A DNA stretch of 12,668 bases from Treponema sp. (GTDB lineage: Bacteria; Spirochaetota; Spirochaetia; Treponematales; Breznakiellaceae): NCBI GenBank assembly GCA_031263265.1, contig JAISGE010000164.1:1-12668 (forward strand). The letters run 5' to 3'. The translations under genes were made by a program, and so were the position numbers. How positions within the stretch are numbered: position 1 is the stretch's first letter; each line of letters begins with the position of its first letter. The notes under the pieces were generated by a model, which worked only from the letters and a program-made list of their open reading frames with translations, did not search any database and was not told where the DNA came from. Positions 1 to 8,056 of the stretch are shown here, in pieces.

Positions 1-135
1 TCTTCAGAAGGCTTGACCGGTTGGGAGCCTGGTAATCAAGAGGATGGTAATCGCCGAATTCACTTCAGTTTTGCAGGATATGAAGAACTGGGCAAACGCT
101 ATGGACAAAAAATGCTTGAGCTGCTGTATCAGTAA
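1..135 (+). CDS. C-terminal end of a PLP-dependent aminotransferase (class I/II fold), partial
   Basis: The first frame is open from the window edge and ends at a TAA at 133-135, giving 44 residues of a protein that begins outside the window. The end reads RIHFSFAGYEELGKRYGQ followed by a short leucine-rich helix. This resembles the last strand and helix of fold-type I aminotransferases (aspartate/aromatic aminotransferase or MocR-like group), where an 'IRIxFSxxxxEEL' segment contains the conserved arginine that binds the substrate carboxylate. The catalytic lysine region lies outside the window, so substrate and subgroup cannot be given. It converges on the minus-strand gene ending at 160. 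The family call rests only on this short tail. Confidence 0.55.
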   Translation, partial: SSEGLTGWEPGNQEDGNRRIHFSFAGYEELGKRYGQKMLELLYQ

Positions 136-142
136 CAGGAAG

Positions 143-166
143 ATACTGAGGGCTGGGTTTCAGTAT
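143..166. terminator. Weak hairpin between two convergent genes
   Basis: ATACTGA (143-149) and TCAGTAT (160-166) are perfect inverted copies separated by 10 bases. The hairpin lies between the two convergent stop codons and includes the stop of the minus-strand gene. There is no T-run on either side, so it is at best a weak bidirectional terminator or a transcript-end structure. A competing pairing with bases 126-130 is also possible. Confidence 0.25.
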
Positions 167-1005
167 AACAGGCCGGCCAGCTTTGCCTCTTCTCCTTTGG
201 ACAGAGCGCCTGGCAGGATCAGCGGCCCATGCTTATCTGGGGGCAGCAAGAAGCCCGCTTCAAGGAACCGCAAGAACAATGCGGTATAGGCTTCCTCGTC
301 CAGGGCTTCCCCATAATGGAGATAGATACCCTGTCGGCGCCACATACCTTGAGACAAGGCCCCGCGGATCTGAGGAAAATTCCCCTGTCCTCGTTCTGGC
401 TCTAAGAACAAATTGTGGATTGCCCGGATTGCTCCTGCCAGGAGTACCGGAGAGAGCAGGTCAGAGGGAGGAAAACCCTGAGCTTCGGGATCCAAGTTTG
501 GATGAAAAACCAGGGCCTTGGGAGCAAGAACCCAAGGCAGCACGGGAACCAGGAGCAGGGGGGCTTCCTTCTTTTCCAAGCCAGGGAGAAAGGGCCGCCA
601 CAGTGATAGGACTTCAGAAGGCGAGGACCTTACCGCAGGATCAGGGAAGGGAGCCTCGGCTGCTTCGGCAAAGCCCCCGGCAACCAAGGCTCGGCGCAGG
701 GCAGCTTCATCGGCATACACCCTGCATGGGTTACCAGGAAAAAGCCGGGAAAGGGCTTTGATGAAACGGTTTCCCAAGGGATGGGGAAAGGGAGTAAACA
801 ATCCCCGTTCCGCGCTGTTCTTAACCTCCCTAAGCAGGGAGCCTTGCGTATGACCGAGTACCGCGGCCCCGCCGTATTGCCAGAGATCCACCAAACGCTT
901 TCCCCCCTGGGTATAGAGATGAAACTCCCGCGCCCGCAATACCGGAGGAACCTGCCGTAAGCGCGCGCTTGCAGGATCCTGAGTACCGTACTTATCTATC
1001 TTCAT
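160..1005 (-). CDS. Short protein resembling a class III aminotransferase, probably non-catalytic
   Basis: 281 residues, last gene of the rsgA-mutS2-uvrD cluster. Its ATG lies inside the 3' end of uvrD (14-nt overlap), with AAGGA about 11 nt upstream, so translation is probably coupled. Residues 30-90 contain a segment like the start of class III (glutamate-1-semialdehyde/ornithine type) aminotransferases: 'GKRLVDLW..GGAAVLGH', then a helix and an 'HPLGNRF' stretch. The C-terminus also has the family look (LRFLEAGFLLPPDKHG, then ALSKGEEAKLAGLLY). Typical members are 400-450 residues. The central part is much reduced, and I see no 'DEVxxGxxR' motif and no lysine motif for PLP. I infer a degenerate aminotransferase fold without normal catalysis. 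It could instead be an unrelated hypothetical protein; function unknown. Confidence 0.6.
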   Translation of the reverse strand: MKIDKYGTQDPASARLRQVPPVLRAREFHLYTQGGKRLVDLWQYGGAAVLGHTQGSLLREVKNSAERGLFTPFPHPLGNRFIKALSRLFPGNPCRVYADEAALRRALVAGGFAEAAEAPFPDPAVRSSPSEVLSLWRPFLPGLEKKEAPLLLVPVLPWVLAPKALVFHPNLDPEAQGFPPSDLLSPVLLAGAIRAIHNLFLEPERGQGNFPQIRGALSQGMWRRQGIYLHYGEALDEEAYTALFLRFLEAGFLLPPDKHGPLILPGALSKGEEAKLAGLLY

Positions 1006-3286
1006 ATATCTGGGTAATCCTTTTACTCTGTTTAAGGCTTAGAAACCGCATTTCTTTACCCGTATCAAAGAAGACCCGGATAAGTGGGCCTTCCTCGGTT
1101 TCCTGAACCTCTACTACTGAACCGTATCCCTGATCATCATGGAAAAGCCGGCTGCCCACCTGCCAGGAGCCTTTTGCCTTGGCAGGTACCCTGGAAGGAG
1201 GTTTCCGGGGGGAATAGCCCAGGGGAGGCGAACCGATAATCCGAAGGTTTGTCCTATCTATTTCCATGAGAAACACCGATGGTTCCATGAACAGGGTACG
1301 ACCATACATACGCCGCTGGGTACAGGAACTGAGGTATAATTCATCCATAGCCCGGGTTGCTCCCACATAAAAAAGCCGCCGCTCCTCTTCCAGGTCTGCT
1401 CCGGTTTTGTCATCCCGGGGGAATACCCCCTTTTCAATACCGGCCATAATAACCCGTGGAAACTCAAGACCCTTGGTATTATGGAGGGTAATAAGGGTAA
1501 CCCTATCCTGGATGCCCTCTTTCCCCGGGAACTCTTCCAAAGAACGGTCAAGTTCGATGTGTTCCAGAAATTCCAACAGTCCCTGCAGGCTTGCAGGATA
1601 AAGACTCCCTGCGTTAGCCAATTCCTGCAGGTTACTGATACGCTGATTCCCTGCGATTTCATCGTGGGTCAGGTGATAGTCCACGATTCCCGTATCCTGG
1701 ACCAACTGTACGATACAGACCGAAAGCCCGTCCCCGGCTTGTAAAGCCCCAGGTTTCCCCTGGTCCTGGGATCTTGGCGAGCTGTTCTGTTGGGTATCCT
1801 CAGCATCCAGCAGGGAGTGTGCTTTTTCTATAGCCCCAAGAAAGACGCCAATCCCGGAACGGGCCTTGGCCGGGAGGACCTCCTTGAGCCTTTGGGCTGC
1901 AATGCCGAGGTTCCCCTCTGCTTCAGCGCCCATAAAGGCTTCACCCACAATACGGTCAACCGTGGCAGTTCCCACTCCCCGGGCAGGCTTATTCACCATC
2001 CGGCGAAAGGCCACCTCATCCCGGGGATTCACGAGGAAGGCAAGCAACGCAAGTGCATCCTTCACCTCTTCCCGTTCATAAAATTTGAGCGAGCCAACCA
2101 CCCGATAGGGGATACCACAACGCAAGAATTCTGTTTCAAAGCCAAGGGATTGGGCATTGGTTCGGTACAATACCGCCCAATCTGCATAGGACACCTTTTT
2201 GGCAGGGGCTTTTTCGTGGTTCTGGTCTTCCTGGGCAGGATGTACCGATCTTTCGATAAGCTCTGCACAAAAGACCGCTTCTTCATCCTGGTTCGGGAGG
2301 AAGGCCAGAACCGGTTTTTTCCCACTTCCCCGTTCCGCGCTGAGGAGCTTTCCCAAGCGACCTTGGTTATGACCAACTACGGAAGAAGCGGTCTGCAAGA
2401 TAGGCGCGATGGAACGGTAATTCCGTTCTAGCCGAATTATATCGGCTCCGGGGAACCGCTCTGGAAATTCCTGGATGTTCCGCACCTCTGCTCCCCGGAA
2501 CCGGTAAATGGACTGATCATCATCCCCTACCACGCATACGTAGGTTTCTGGGCCGCAGAGTTCCTTTAACAATTCAAACTGAGCGATGTTAGCATCCTGA
2601 TACTCATCCACGAGGATCACCTGAAAACGATCTTTAAAATGCTGGGCCACTTCAGGATACGTTCTCAAGATTTCCACTGGTTTTTTGATCAGATCCCCGA
2701 AGTCCACATTCCCTATCTGGCGCAGCCGTTCCTCGTATTTGGTATACAGGTCGCGGAATTCCTGCCGAGGGTCTATGAGGGACAGTTCCGGCTGCTCGGG
2801 GGAGAGAGAAAAGTCTTTGGCCCGGGCAATACCATAGGCAGTCTGTTTAATCGTTGCCAGGGAAGCTCCCTCCATGAGCGTGGCAAGCAGAGAACACATA
2901 TCATCATCATCATAAATAACAAACCCTGCATTAAGGCCCACAAGCCTTCCATTACGCCTGAGGAACCACGCACCAAAGGAGTGAAATGTCCGCAGCATGG
3001 CATAGGCAGCCCTATCATCAATCAGCTGCGCCCGTTCCGCCATTTCCCGGGCAGCTTTGTTGGTAAACGTTACCGCCAGGATAGACCGGGGATCCATGGC
3101 TTGCTCCCGAATCAGATAGGCGATCTTGGTGGTGATCACCCTGGTCTTACCTGAGCCTGCACCTGCGAGGATAAGTAACGGCTTTCCCCAATGAAACACC
3201 GCTTCCCGTTGTTCAGGGTTAAGTGCCCTCAGGTAAGGAGGAATAGTTTCCTGGGTTTCACTACTTTGGTCTGTTCTGTTTAGCAC
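992..3286 (-). CDS. uvrD: ATP-dependent DNA helicase, UvrD/PcrA family (superfamily 1)
   Basis: 764 residues, usual length for UvrD/PcrA, a 3'-5' helicase acting in nucleotide-excision and mismatch repair and on stalled replication or transcription. Motifs in order: Q-motif region LNPEQREAV (22-30); Walker A AGAGSGKT (41-48); TFTNKAA (73-79); Walker B DEYQD (227-231, Y where F is common); GDDDQSIYRFRGA (254-266); RNYRS (288-292); YRTNAQS (374-380); motif V LHNTKGLEFPRV (601-612, where H-S/T-A-K-G is more usual); motif VI RRLFYVGATRA (636-646). The C-terminus (about 708-755) looks like the Tudor-like PcrA/UvrD tail. Residues about 493-520 form a polar, low-complexity insertion in the 2B region. 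Start codon is GTG at 3284-3286, inside the end of mutS2, with a good Shine-Dalgarno. Rep or PcrA are alternative names. Confidence 0.95.
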   Translation of the reverse strand: MLNRTDQSSETQETIPPYLRALNPEQREAVFHWGKPLLILAGAGSGKTRVITTKIAYLIREQAMDPRSILAVTFTNKAAREMAERAQLIDDRAAYAMLRTFHSFGAWFLRRNGRLVGLNAGFVIYDDDDMCSLLATLMEGASLATIKQTAYGIARAKDFSLSPEQPELSLIDPRQEFRDLYTKYEERLRQIGNVDFGDLIKKPVEILRTYPEVAQHFKDRFQVILVDEYQDANIAQFELLKELCGPETYVCVVGDDDQSIYRFRGAEVRNIQEFPERFPGADIIRLERNYRSIAPILQTASSVVGHNQGRLGKLLSAERGSGKKPVLAFLPNQDEEAVFCAELIERSVHPAQEDQNHEKAPAKKVSYADWAVLYRTNAQSLGFETEFLRCGIPYRVVGSLKFYEREEVKDALALLAFLVNPRDEVAFRRMVNKPARGVGTATVDRIVGEAFMGAEAEGNLGIAAQRLKEVLPAKARSGIGVFLGAIEKAHSLLDAEDTQQNSSPRSQDQGKPGALQAGDGLSVCIVQLVQDTGIVDYHLTHDEIAGNQRISNLQELANAGSLYPASLQGLLEFLEHIELDRSLEEFPGKEGIQDRVTLITLHNTKGLEFPRVIMAGIEKGVFPRDDKTGADLEEERRLFYVGATRAMDELYLSSCTQRRMYGRTLFMEPSVFLMEIDRTNLRIIGSPPLGYSPRKPPSRVPAKAKGSWQVGSRLFHDDQGYGSVVEVQETEEGPLIRVFFDTGKEMRFLSLKQSKRITQIYEDR

Positions 3287-5661
3287 TTCATTACCACCTC
3301 GGTCCGGCCAAAGCCGCCCAGCTCAGGCCGGGAAAAATAATACTCCGCCACCTGGGGCTGTTCCTTGAGGAATGCATGTACCCCCTGCTGGAGGATCCCC
3401 TCTCCTTTGCCATGAATCACCGAGAATTCCCGCAAGCCTGATAAAACCGCGGCGTCAATCTGCCGCTCTAAGGTCTTGATGGCCTCTTCAAGATGCATAC
3501 CTCGTAGGCTAATCTCAAACCGGGGGATCAGGTCTGAACTAAAATCCGGCAGGCTTATGAGCGGTTTTTGCTCCTCCTGAGCAAGTGGAAGGGGGTACAG
3601 GTCTTGTTCAGGGAAACTCATTTTAAGAGAACCTATCTCCACTACCCAGGAACCATTTTTGTCCGCCCTGAATACCCTGCCTTGGCATTTGGATTTTCCT
3701 GCCAGGACTAAGGTTCCGGGCTTGAGTTGGATTGGGGGACCAGGTTCTGGTTCCCCGGCAAAAGGGTGCGCTGCTTCCGCAAGGACCTGGGCTTCTTTCT
3801 TCAGCGCCGCGTCCTCCACCGCCACGGTGGTTTCCAGGTTCTTGAGAAATTCCTTTACCTTCACCGTCTTTTCCCGGCTTAATTCCCCTTCTTTTACTTC
3901 CCGAACCAGATTCTCCAAGGTCTTCCGGCTTTCCTCCAAGAGCCTTTGGAGCTTCCCCACTGCTCCGGCTTTGAGTTCCGCCTCCTGCTGCCTAAGTCTC
4001 AGTTCTTTGAGATCCGCCCGGCGCTGTTCCTCCCTAAGCCGCTGCTCCTCCTGTTGTTTCAGTTTCAGCGCGGTATTCAGTTCCTGATGTTTCATGGTCA
4101 GCCCCTGGATAAGCGCGGAAACATCGGCCTGTTCATCTTTGAGGTAGGACCGGGCTTGGTCAATGATAGCCTGGGGTATGCCGTTTCGAGCGGCAATGTC
4201 CACTGCCCGGCTTTCCCCAGGAACCCCCTTGATCAGACGATAGGTCGGCGATAGGGTCTCTGCATCGAATTCCACCGAAGCGTTTTCCACCTGTTCATGG
4301 GTATATCCGTAATACTTCAAGCTGCCCTGGTGGGTGGTGGCCACGAGCCTGACCTGTTTTTCGAGGAGATGATCTATGATGGCCATAGCCAGCGCGCTCC
4401 CTTCTTCGGGATCAGTACCCGCACCCAGTTCGTCTAACAGAACCAGGGAATGTTCTGTGGCCTGGGCCATGATCGCCGCGATGGCGCTCATGTGCGCGGA
4501 AAAGGTTGAGAGGGACTGGCTCAAGGACTGCTCATCCCCAATATCCCCATACACCCCATCACAAATAGGGAGGGTAGTCCCCGCTGCCGCAGGCAGGGCA
4601 AGGCCGAATTGATTCATCAGGACAAACAGTCCCAAGGTTTTGAGGCTTACGGTTTTTCCCCCGGTATTCGGCCCGGTGATGATCACCACCTTGGTATGCG
4701 GTTCCATGACAAAATCAATGGGCACCGCGTGAACCCCCAAGAGGGGATGCCGGGCTTGCTTGAGGAGCACCCCGCACCCTAAGCCCCCCTGGGCAAAATG
4801 CCCCTGGGTTTCACAAGCGTACCGCGCCCTGGCTCGGATGGTCTCAAGATAGATGAGCCCTTCGTGAAATCCGGTGAGCGCTTGCCGCTGTTCGACCATG
4901 CGGCCGGTCAATTCCCGCAAGATCCGGCGGATCTCCTGCTCAAGCCTCTGGCGCTCAATGAGGATTTCGTTGTTCTTTTCTACCACTGGTCCTGGTTCCA
5001 CAAACAGGGTCTGTCCTGTGGCAGAAACCTCATGCACAATACCTTTAATCCGGCCCCGGAAATTGGCTTTTACCGCCAGCACGGTACGGCCGTCCCGTTG
5101 AGCGGGAACCGGAGATTGGAGCATATACCGGGTGTCTTCAGCTTGGGTATACCGGGAAATCAGGGCTTCCACATCCTTGGTTAACCTGCGGATATTCTGG
5201 TGTATCTCCCGCAATACCGGGAGTTCCCGGAGCTTGCCTGTTTTATCAAGCACCCGAAAAACTTCCCCGGCAAGGGGGAGCGCATCAGGCAGGGCCAATA
5301 CCAGGCTACGCAGGGGCGTTTGTTCCGATTCCCCACCTAGGAGCCATTGTTTTACGGCTTCTCCTCGATGGATAAAAACCCCCAGGGCATAGGCTTCATC
5401 CAGGGCAAGACAGGTTCCTGGGACTCCCAGTTTGGGAAGCAAGGAACTTATATCCGGTAAAGGTTCCCGCGGTTCCGGCGCTCCTGAAACGATACGATCC
5501 CCTATTGCGGCTACAAGACCCTTGAGTTTTCCCACTTCCTGGGGATCCCAACGGGGAAGGTCCTGGAGTATACGGCGGGCCGCTGCTTCATTTAAGGCTC
5601 CTTGGGCCACCCTTTGACGAATGACATCAAATTCCAGTAGTTTTATGGTTTTTTCTTGCAT
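3280..5661 (-). CDS. mutS2: MutS2 family ATPase with C-terminal Smr domain
   Basis: About 793 residues, normal for MutS2. This paralogue of MutS lacks the mismatch-recognition domain; it has been linked to suppression of homologous recombination and, in some Firmicutes, to splitting of collided ribosomes. Seen in order: N-terminal start 'MQEKTIKLLEFD' typical of the family; core and clamp helices; Walker A GPNTGGKT (about 330-337); GDEQSLSQSLSTFS; Walker B LVLLDELGAGTDPEEGSA; ATTHQGSLK; a long charged coiled coil (about 510-640); a KOW-like segment; and a C-terminal Smr domain with LRGMHLEEA and HGKGEG, a nuclease/RNA-binding signature. The gene begins 34 nt after the rsgA stop. A GTG at 5685 would add eight residues, but the homologous family start favours the ATG at 5661. 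The RBS (AGGA) is weak and far from this ATG. The gene overlaps uvrD by 7 nt. Confidence 0.95.
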   Translation of the reverse strand: MQEKTIKLLEFDVIRQRVAQGALNEAAARRILQDLPRWDPQEVGKLKGLVAAIGDRIVSGAPEPREPLPDISSLLPKLGVPGTCLALDEAYALGVFIHRGEAVKQWLLGGESEQTPLRSLVLALPDALPLAGEVFRVLDKTGKLRELPVLREIHQNIRRLTKDVEALISRYTQAEDTRYMLQSPVPAQRDGRTVLAVKANFRGRIKGIVHEVSATGQTLFVEPGPVVEKNNEILIERQRLEQEIRRILRELTGRMVEQRQALTGFHEGLIYLETIRARARYACETQGHFAQGGLGCGVLLKQARHPLLGVHAVPIDFVMEPHTKVVIITGPNTGGKTVSLKTLGLFVLMNQFGLALPAAAGTTLPICDGVYGDIGDEQSLSQSLSTFSAHMSAIAAIMAQATEHSLVLLDELGAGTDPEEGSALAMAIIDHLLEKQVRLVATTHQGSLKYYGYTHEQVENASVEFDAETLSPTYRLIKGVPGESRAVDIAARNGIPQAIIDQARSYLKDEQADVSALIQGLTMKHQELNTALKLKQQEEQRLREEQRRADLKELRLRQQEAELKAGAVGKLQRLLEESRKTLENLVREVKEGELSREKTVKVKEFLKNLETTVAVEDAALKKEAQVLAEAAHPFAGEPEPGPPIQLKPGTLVLAGKSKCQGRVFRADKNGSWVVEIGSLKMSFPEQDLYPLPLAQEEQKPLISLPDFSSDLIPRFEISLRGMHLEEAIKTLERQIDAAVLSGLREFSVIHGKGEGILQQGVHAFLKEQPQVAEYYFSRPELGGFGRTEVVMKC
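3294..3300 (-). promoter_or_regulatory. Ribosome binding site deciding the GTG start of uvrD
   Basis: On the minus strand GAGGTGG lies 7 nt before the GTG start at 3286, within the last codons of mutS2. It supports the GTG start and independent or coupled re-initiation at the 7-nt overlap GTGCTAA. Confidence 0.6.
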
Positions 5662-5695
5662 AATACCGTATAAGTTTCCTATCACTCCGGCTTAA

Positions 5696-6646
5696 TCAGC
5701 GTATCTTGAGTATTCCTGAGAGTTCATCTTGGATCCGGAGAAAACTTTCATACCGGTCTTCATGAATCACCCCACTACTCACCGCCTCAAGGATCTTACA
5801 CCCTGGTTCGGTTTGGTGAGAACAGGAGAGTCCGTAGGTACATTTTCCTGCGAGGGGGGCAAATTCCCGCATATAGAAAAGGACCTCCGCTGCTTCTATA
5901 TGATCCGGCACAAAGCGCCGCATACCAGGGGTATCAATGATTCCGGTATCTGCCCCGAGACCGGGAATCTCCAGAAGCACCGACATGGTGGTGGTATGGT
6001 TTCCCCGGTCGTATTTTTCATTAAGGGAACCTACCCTGATGGAAAGCTCCGGAACCAAGGCCTTGATAAGGCTGGACTTCCCCACGCCGGATTGGCCCAG
6101 GAGCACTGAAAAGCGATGTGCGATATGGCTCTGCAGTTCGTCCATCCCTTCCCCGGTCCGCGCTGAAACCCGGAGTACCGGATACCCGATACGGCTCCAA
6201 TCTTGGAGCCGCTCTTCGATATCAGGATTTGTCCCTTCTCCACAGTACAGATCCTGTTTGTTGCAGACAATCACCAAGGGAATACCCGCGCTATCCGCTT
6301 GCAGGAGGACCCGGTCCAAGAAACGGGGTCTAAAAGGCGGAGAAACCAGGGTGGTAACACATAGGGCCAGGTCTACATTGGCTGCCAAGAGCTGAGAGGA
6401 CCGGCTTTGCCGGTTAAACCGGGAAAACAGATTGCTCCGGTCTTGCAGTTCCCGAATGAAGCCCTGCTGCCCAGGCTCCTTATCAAAGCTCACCCGATCC
6501 CCAGGGGCCAGGGGCTTATCATACTGTTCCACCCCTTTAAGAACCTTACCCTTGATGCGGCATGTTATGGTTGTCTCTCCAGGTTGAGGCACATCAGGCT
6601 TTACGATAAAGATATTTCGGGAAGCGGAGATCACCAGGCCCTTCAT
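5696..6646 (-). CDS. rsgA: Ribosome small-subunit-dependent GTPase RsgA (YjeQ/YloQ)
   Basis: 316 residues from the chosen ATG, normal for the family. RsgA is a circularly permuted GTPase that checks late maturation of the 30S subunit. Seen in order: N-terminal OB-fold (about 1-70); NKQD (G4, 129-132); VSARTGEG (G5-like, 160-167); P-loop GQSGVGKSS (G1, 184-192); switch I region RGNHTTT (G2, 214-220); DTPGMR (G3, 238-243); and the zinc site C269-C275-H277-C283 in a CxxxxxCxHxxxxxC arrangement. The frame stays open upstream to 6751, but the extra 35 residues are unlike RsgA and contain the promoter at 6690-6718, so I reject that start. AAGGAG lies 12 nt before the chosen ATG. First gene of the rsgA-mutS2-uvrD cluster. 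Confidence 0.95.
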   Translation of the reverse strand: MKGLVISASRNIFIVKPDVPQPGETTITCRIKGKVLKGVEQYDKPLAPGDRVSFDKEPGQQGFIRELQDRSNLFSRFNRQSRSSQLLAANVDLALCVTTLVSPPFRPRFLDRVLLQADSAGIPLVIVCNKQDLYCGEGTNPDIEERLQDWSRIGYPVLRVSARTGEGMDELQSHIAHRFSVLLGQSGVGKSSLIKALVPELSIRVGSLNEKYDRGNHTTTMSVLLEIPGLGADTGIIDTPGMRRFVPDHIEAAEVLFYMREFAPLAGKCTYGLSCSHQTEPGCKILEAVSSGVIHEDRYESFLRIQDELSGILKIR

Positions 6647-6658
6647 CGGTCTAAAGCA

Positions 6659-6664
6659 CTCCTT
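6659..6664 (-). promoter_or_regulatory. Ribosome binding site of rsgA
   Basis: AAGGAG on the minus strand, 12 nt before the ATG at 6646. The spacing is a little long, but no better start/SD pair is near, and it agrees with the family start. Confidence 0.5.
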
Positions 6665-6689
6665 GTACCATGCTTTGTTCCATAACTTA

Positions 6690-6718
6690 TTATAAGGAGG
6701 AACAAGACCGCTTACAAT
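6690..6718 (-). promoter_or_regulatory. Sigma-70-type promoter of the rsgA operon
   Basis: On the minus strand: -35 TTGTAA (6713-6718), 17-bp spacer, -10 TATAAT (6690-6695, perfect consensus). Expected transcription start is near 6683, leaving a leader of about 37 nt before the rsgA ATG. Because it lies inside the longer open frame, it argues for the shorter RsgA. It probably drives rsgA, mutS2, uvrD and the last gene. Confidence 0.65.
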
Positions 6719-6798
6719 GGGGGTTTGAGCTGCCCCTTGCGTAACCTCCATCCAGGAGTCCTCGTGAGGAAAAGCAAAATAAGCCGCTGATAGCCCAG

Positions 6799-7905
6799 CT
6801 AGTGATTAAACAGATTGGGGGAACGCAGGTAGGTTTCCGCATTAAATGGCTGCAAGAGATTGCTGAGAGGGTTATTGCTTACAATAGACCTGATGATCTT
6901 GGCGGATAACTCCGTAGAAGAGACCACCTCAAGGTTAGGAATCTTTTCCGGGGTTGAATAGGGACAGTACACGGTGTCTGTTACAATGATCCGGTGTAAC
7001 AGTCCTTGCTTTGAAAGTTGATTCAACCGTTGCGCGGCAGGGGGTGAAAAAATAGCATGTACCGCGATGATGTTGATCTCCGCAGGTCTTAAGGGGGCTA
7101 AGGCGCCGATAAGGCTTGTTACGGATCCAGCGGTGTCCACCATATCATCCACGATCCACAATATCTTACCTTCAATTGGCTCTGCAGAAAGAATATTGAT
7201 GGATTCAATGGTATTAGTCCGGGAATAATCCCGCTGCTTATGGGCTACTACCAACGGCGCACCAAAGGCGTTGGCAAAATCCCGGGCCAGCTTTTCCCCG
7301 CCCGCGTCAACCGAACAAAAGGCCCAATGGGGGCGTACCTCTTGTTCGAGAGTCTTGCTATTCCGAATATACACATCACAGAGATACCGTTTGAGAAGGG
7401 TTAAAGCAGGAATATCATCCACCGCGCAAACCGTGGGATCCACCATAGATTTGGATTTATCTGAATGAAGTTGGTAGGTTACGATATGCCGCGTTCCCAG
7501 GCTTATCAGAATTTTGAAATGAACCCATAATCCTACAGAACTGCGCCTGACGGTTCTATCGGACCGTGAACAAGAAACAAAAGGTTCAAAGAAGATGATC
7601 TGAGCTGCTTGGCTTCGTTTCAGGGCATCAACCGCATGGTAGGACTCAATCTTGGCCTCTTCAACTCCAATGTTCGCATCATTCCGGGCACAACTGGTAA
7701 AAAGAACTACATCTTTGCCTCTGATGGAAGTATTAACCGCCACTTCCATCTCGCCATCTGCAAAACGATCAGTTTTTAGGGCTTCAACCCCATTACACCC
7801 ATCTGCTACCGATACAAAACTCGGAAACTTTGTCACCTGAGCAACTACCCGGGAAGCATATTCCTTCATAGACCGAGTAGCCATTATGACAAATTCATTC
7901 ACCAT
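6799..7905 (-). CDS. prs: Ribose-phosphate pyrophosphokinase (PRPP synthetase), divergent
   Basis: Makes PRPP from ribose 5-phosphate and ATP for nucleotide, histidine and tryptophan synthesis. 368 residues, longer than the usual 310-320. Recognisable parts: FADGEMEV (48-55), the family FxDGE motif; YQLHSDK (144-150) in place of the usual DLHxxQ; the VDDIPA region (162-167); an SVDAGGEKLARDFA segment (198-211), matching the usual SPDxGGxxRA; the catalytic loop region KQRDYSR (223-229); and the PRPP loop IVDDMVDTAGS (251-261). The ATP-site segment after 'FFEPF' is unusual: SCSRSDRTVRRSSVG in place of the common YARQDRK-type sequence. The tail beyond about residue 340 is an extension. ATG at 7905 has GGAG 5 nt upstream. 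The fold call is firm; whether the protein is a normal synthetase or a specialised or regulatory paralogue is open. Confidence 0.88.
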   Translation of the reverse strand: MVNEFVIMATRSMKEYASRVVAQVTKFPSFVSVADGCNGVEALKTDRFADGEMEVAVNTSIRGKDVVLFTSCARNDANIGVEEAKIESYHAVDALKRSQAAQIIFFEPFVSCSRSDRTVRRSSVGLWVHFKILISLGTRHIVTYQLHSDKSKSMVDPTVCAVDDIPALTLLKRYLCDVYIRNSKTLEQEVRPHWAFCSVDAGGEKLARDFANAFGAPLVVAHKQRDYSRTNTIESINILSAEPIEGKILWIVDDMVDTAGSVTSLIGALAPLRPAEINIIAVHAIFSPPAAQRLNQLSKQGLLHRIIVTDTVYCPYSTPEKIPNLEVVSSTELSAKIIRSIVSNNPLSNLLQPFNAETYLRSPNLFNH

Positions 7906-7969
7906 GCATACTCCGCTTAATCAATAAGCTCTCATAGCCTTTGTATTACCTCTTGATTTTTATAATTAA

Positions 7970-8042
7970 GGTGGATGACGGGGTTTGAACCCGCGACAGC
8001 CAGATCCACAATCTGGAACTCTACCACTGAGCTACATCCACC
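7970..8042 (-). tRNA. tRNA-His (anticodon GTG)
   Basis: The minus strand folds as a full cloverleaf. The acceptor arm is GTGGATG/CATCCAC with an extra 5' G (G-1) opposite C73, the identity element of tRNA-His. The D arm contains GCTCAGTGGTAGAG, the anticodon arm is CCAGA-TTGTGGA-TCTGG with GTG at 8007-8009, and the T arm is GCGGG-TTCAAAC-CCCGT. CCA is not encoded. It lies 64 bp upstream of prs on the same strand and has its own promoter. Confidence 0.97.
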
Positions 8043-8056
8043 ATTACACGCTTTTA

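Noticed and set aside
183..853. Several plus-strand open frames opposite the aminotransferase-like gene
   Set aside because: They are antisense shadows of the minus-strand coding frame, with low-complexity composition and no recognisable domain.
3659..4254. Serine-rich and leucine-rich plus-strand frames opposite mutS2
   Set aside because: Mirror image of the charged coiled coil of MutS2; composition explains them.
6755..6798. GCTG/CAGC hairpin followed by a T-rich stretch downstream of prs (minus strand) as a terminator
   Set aside because: Stem of only 4 bp, with a broken T-run; too weak to call.
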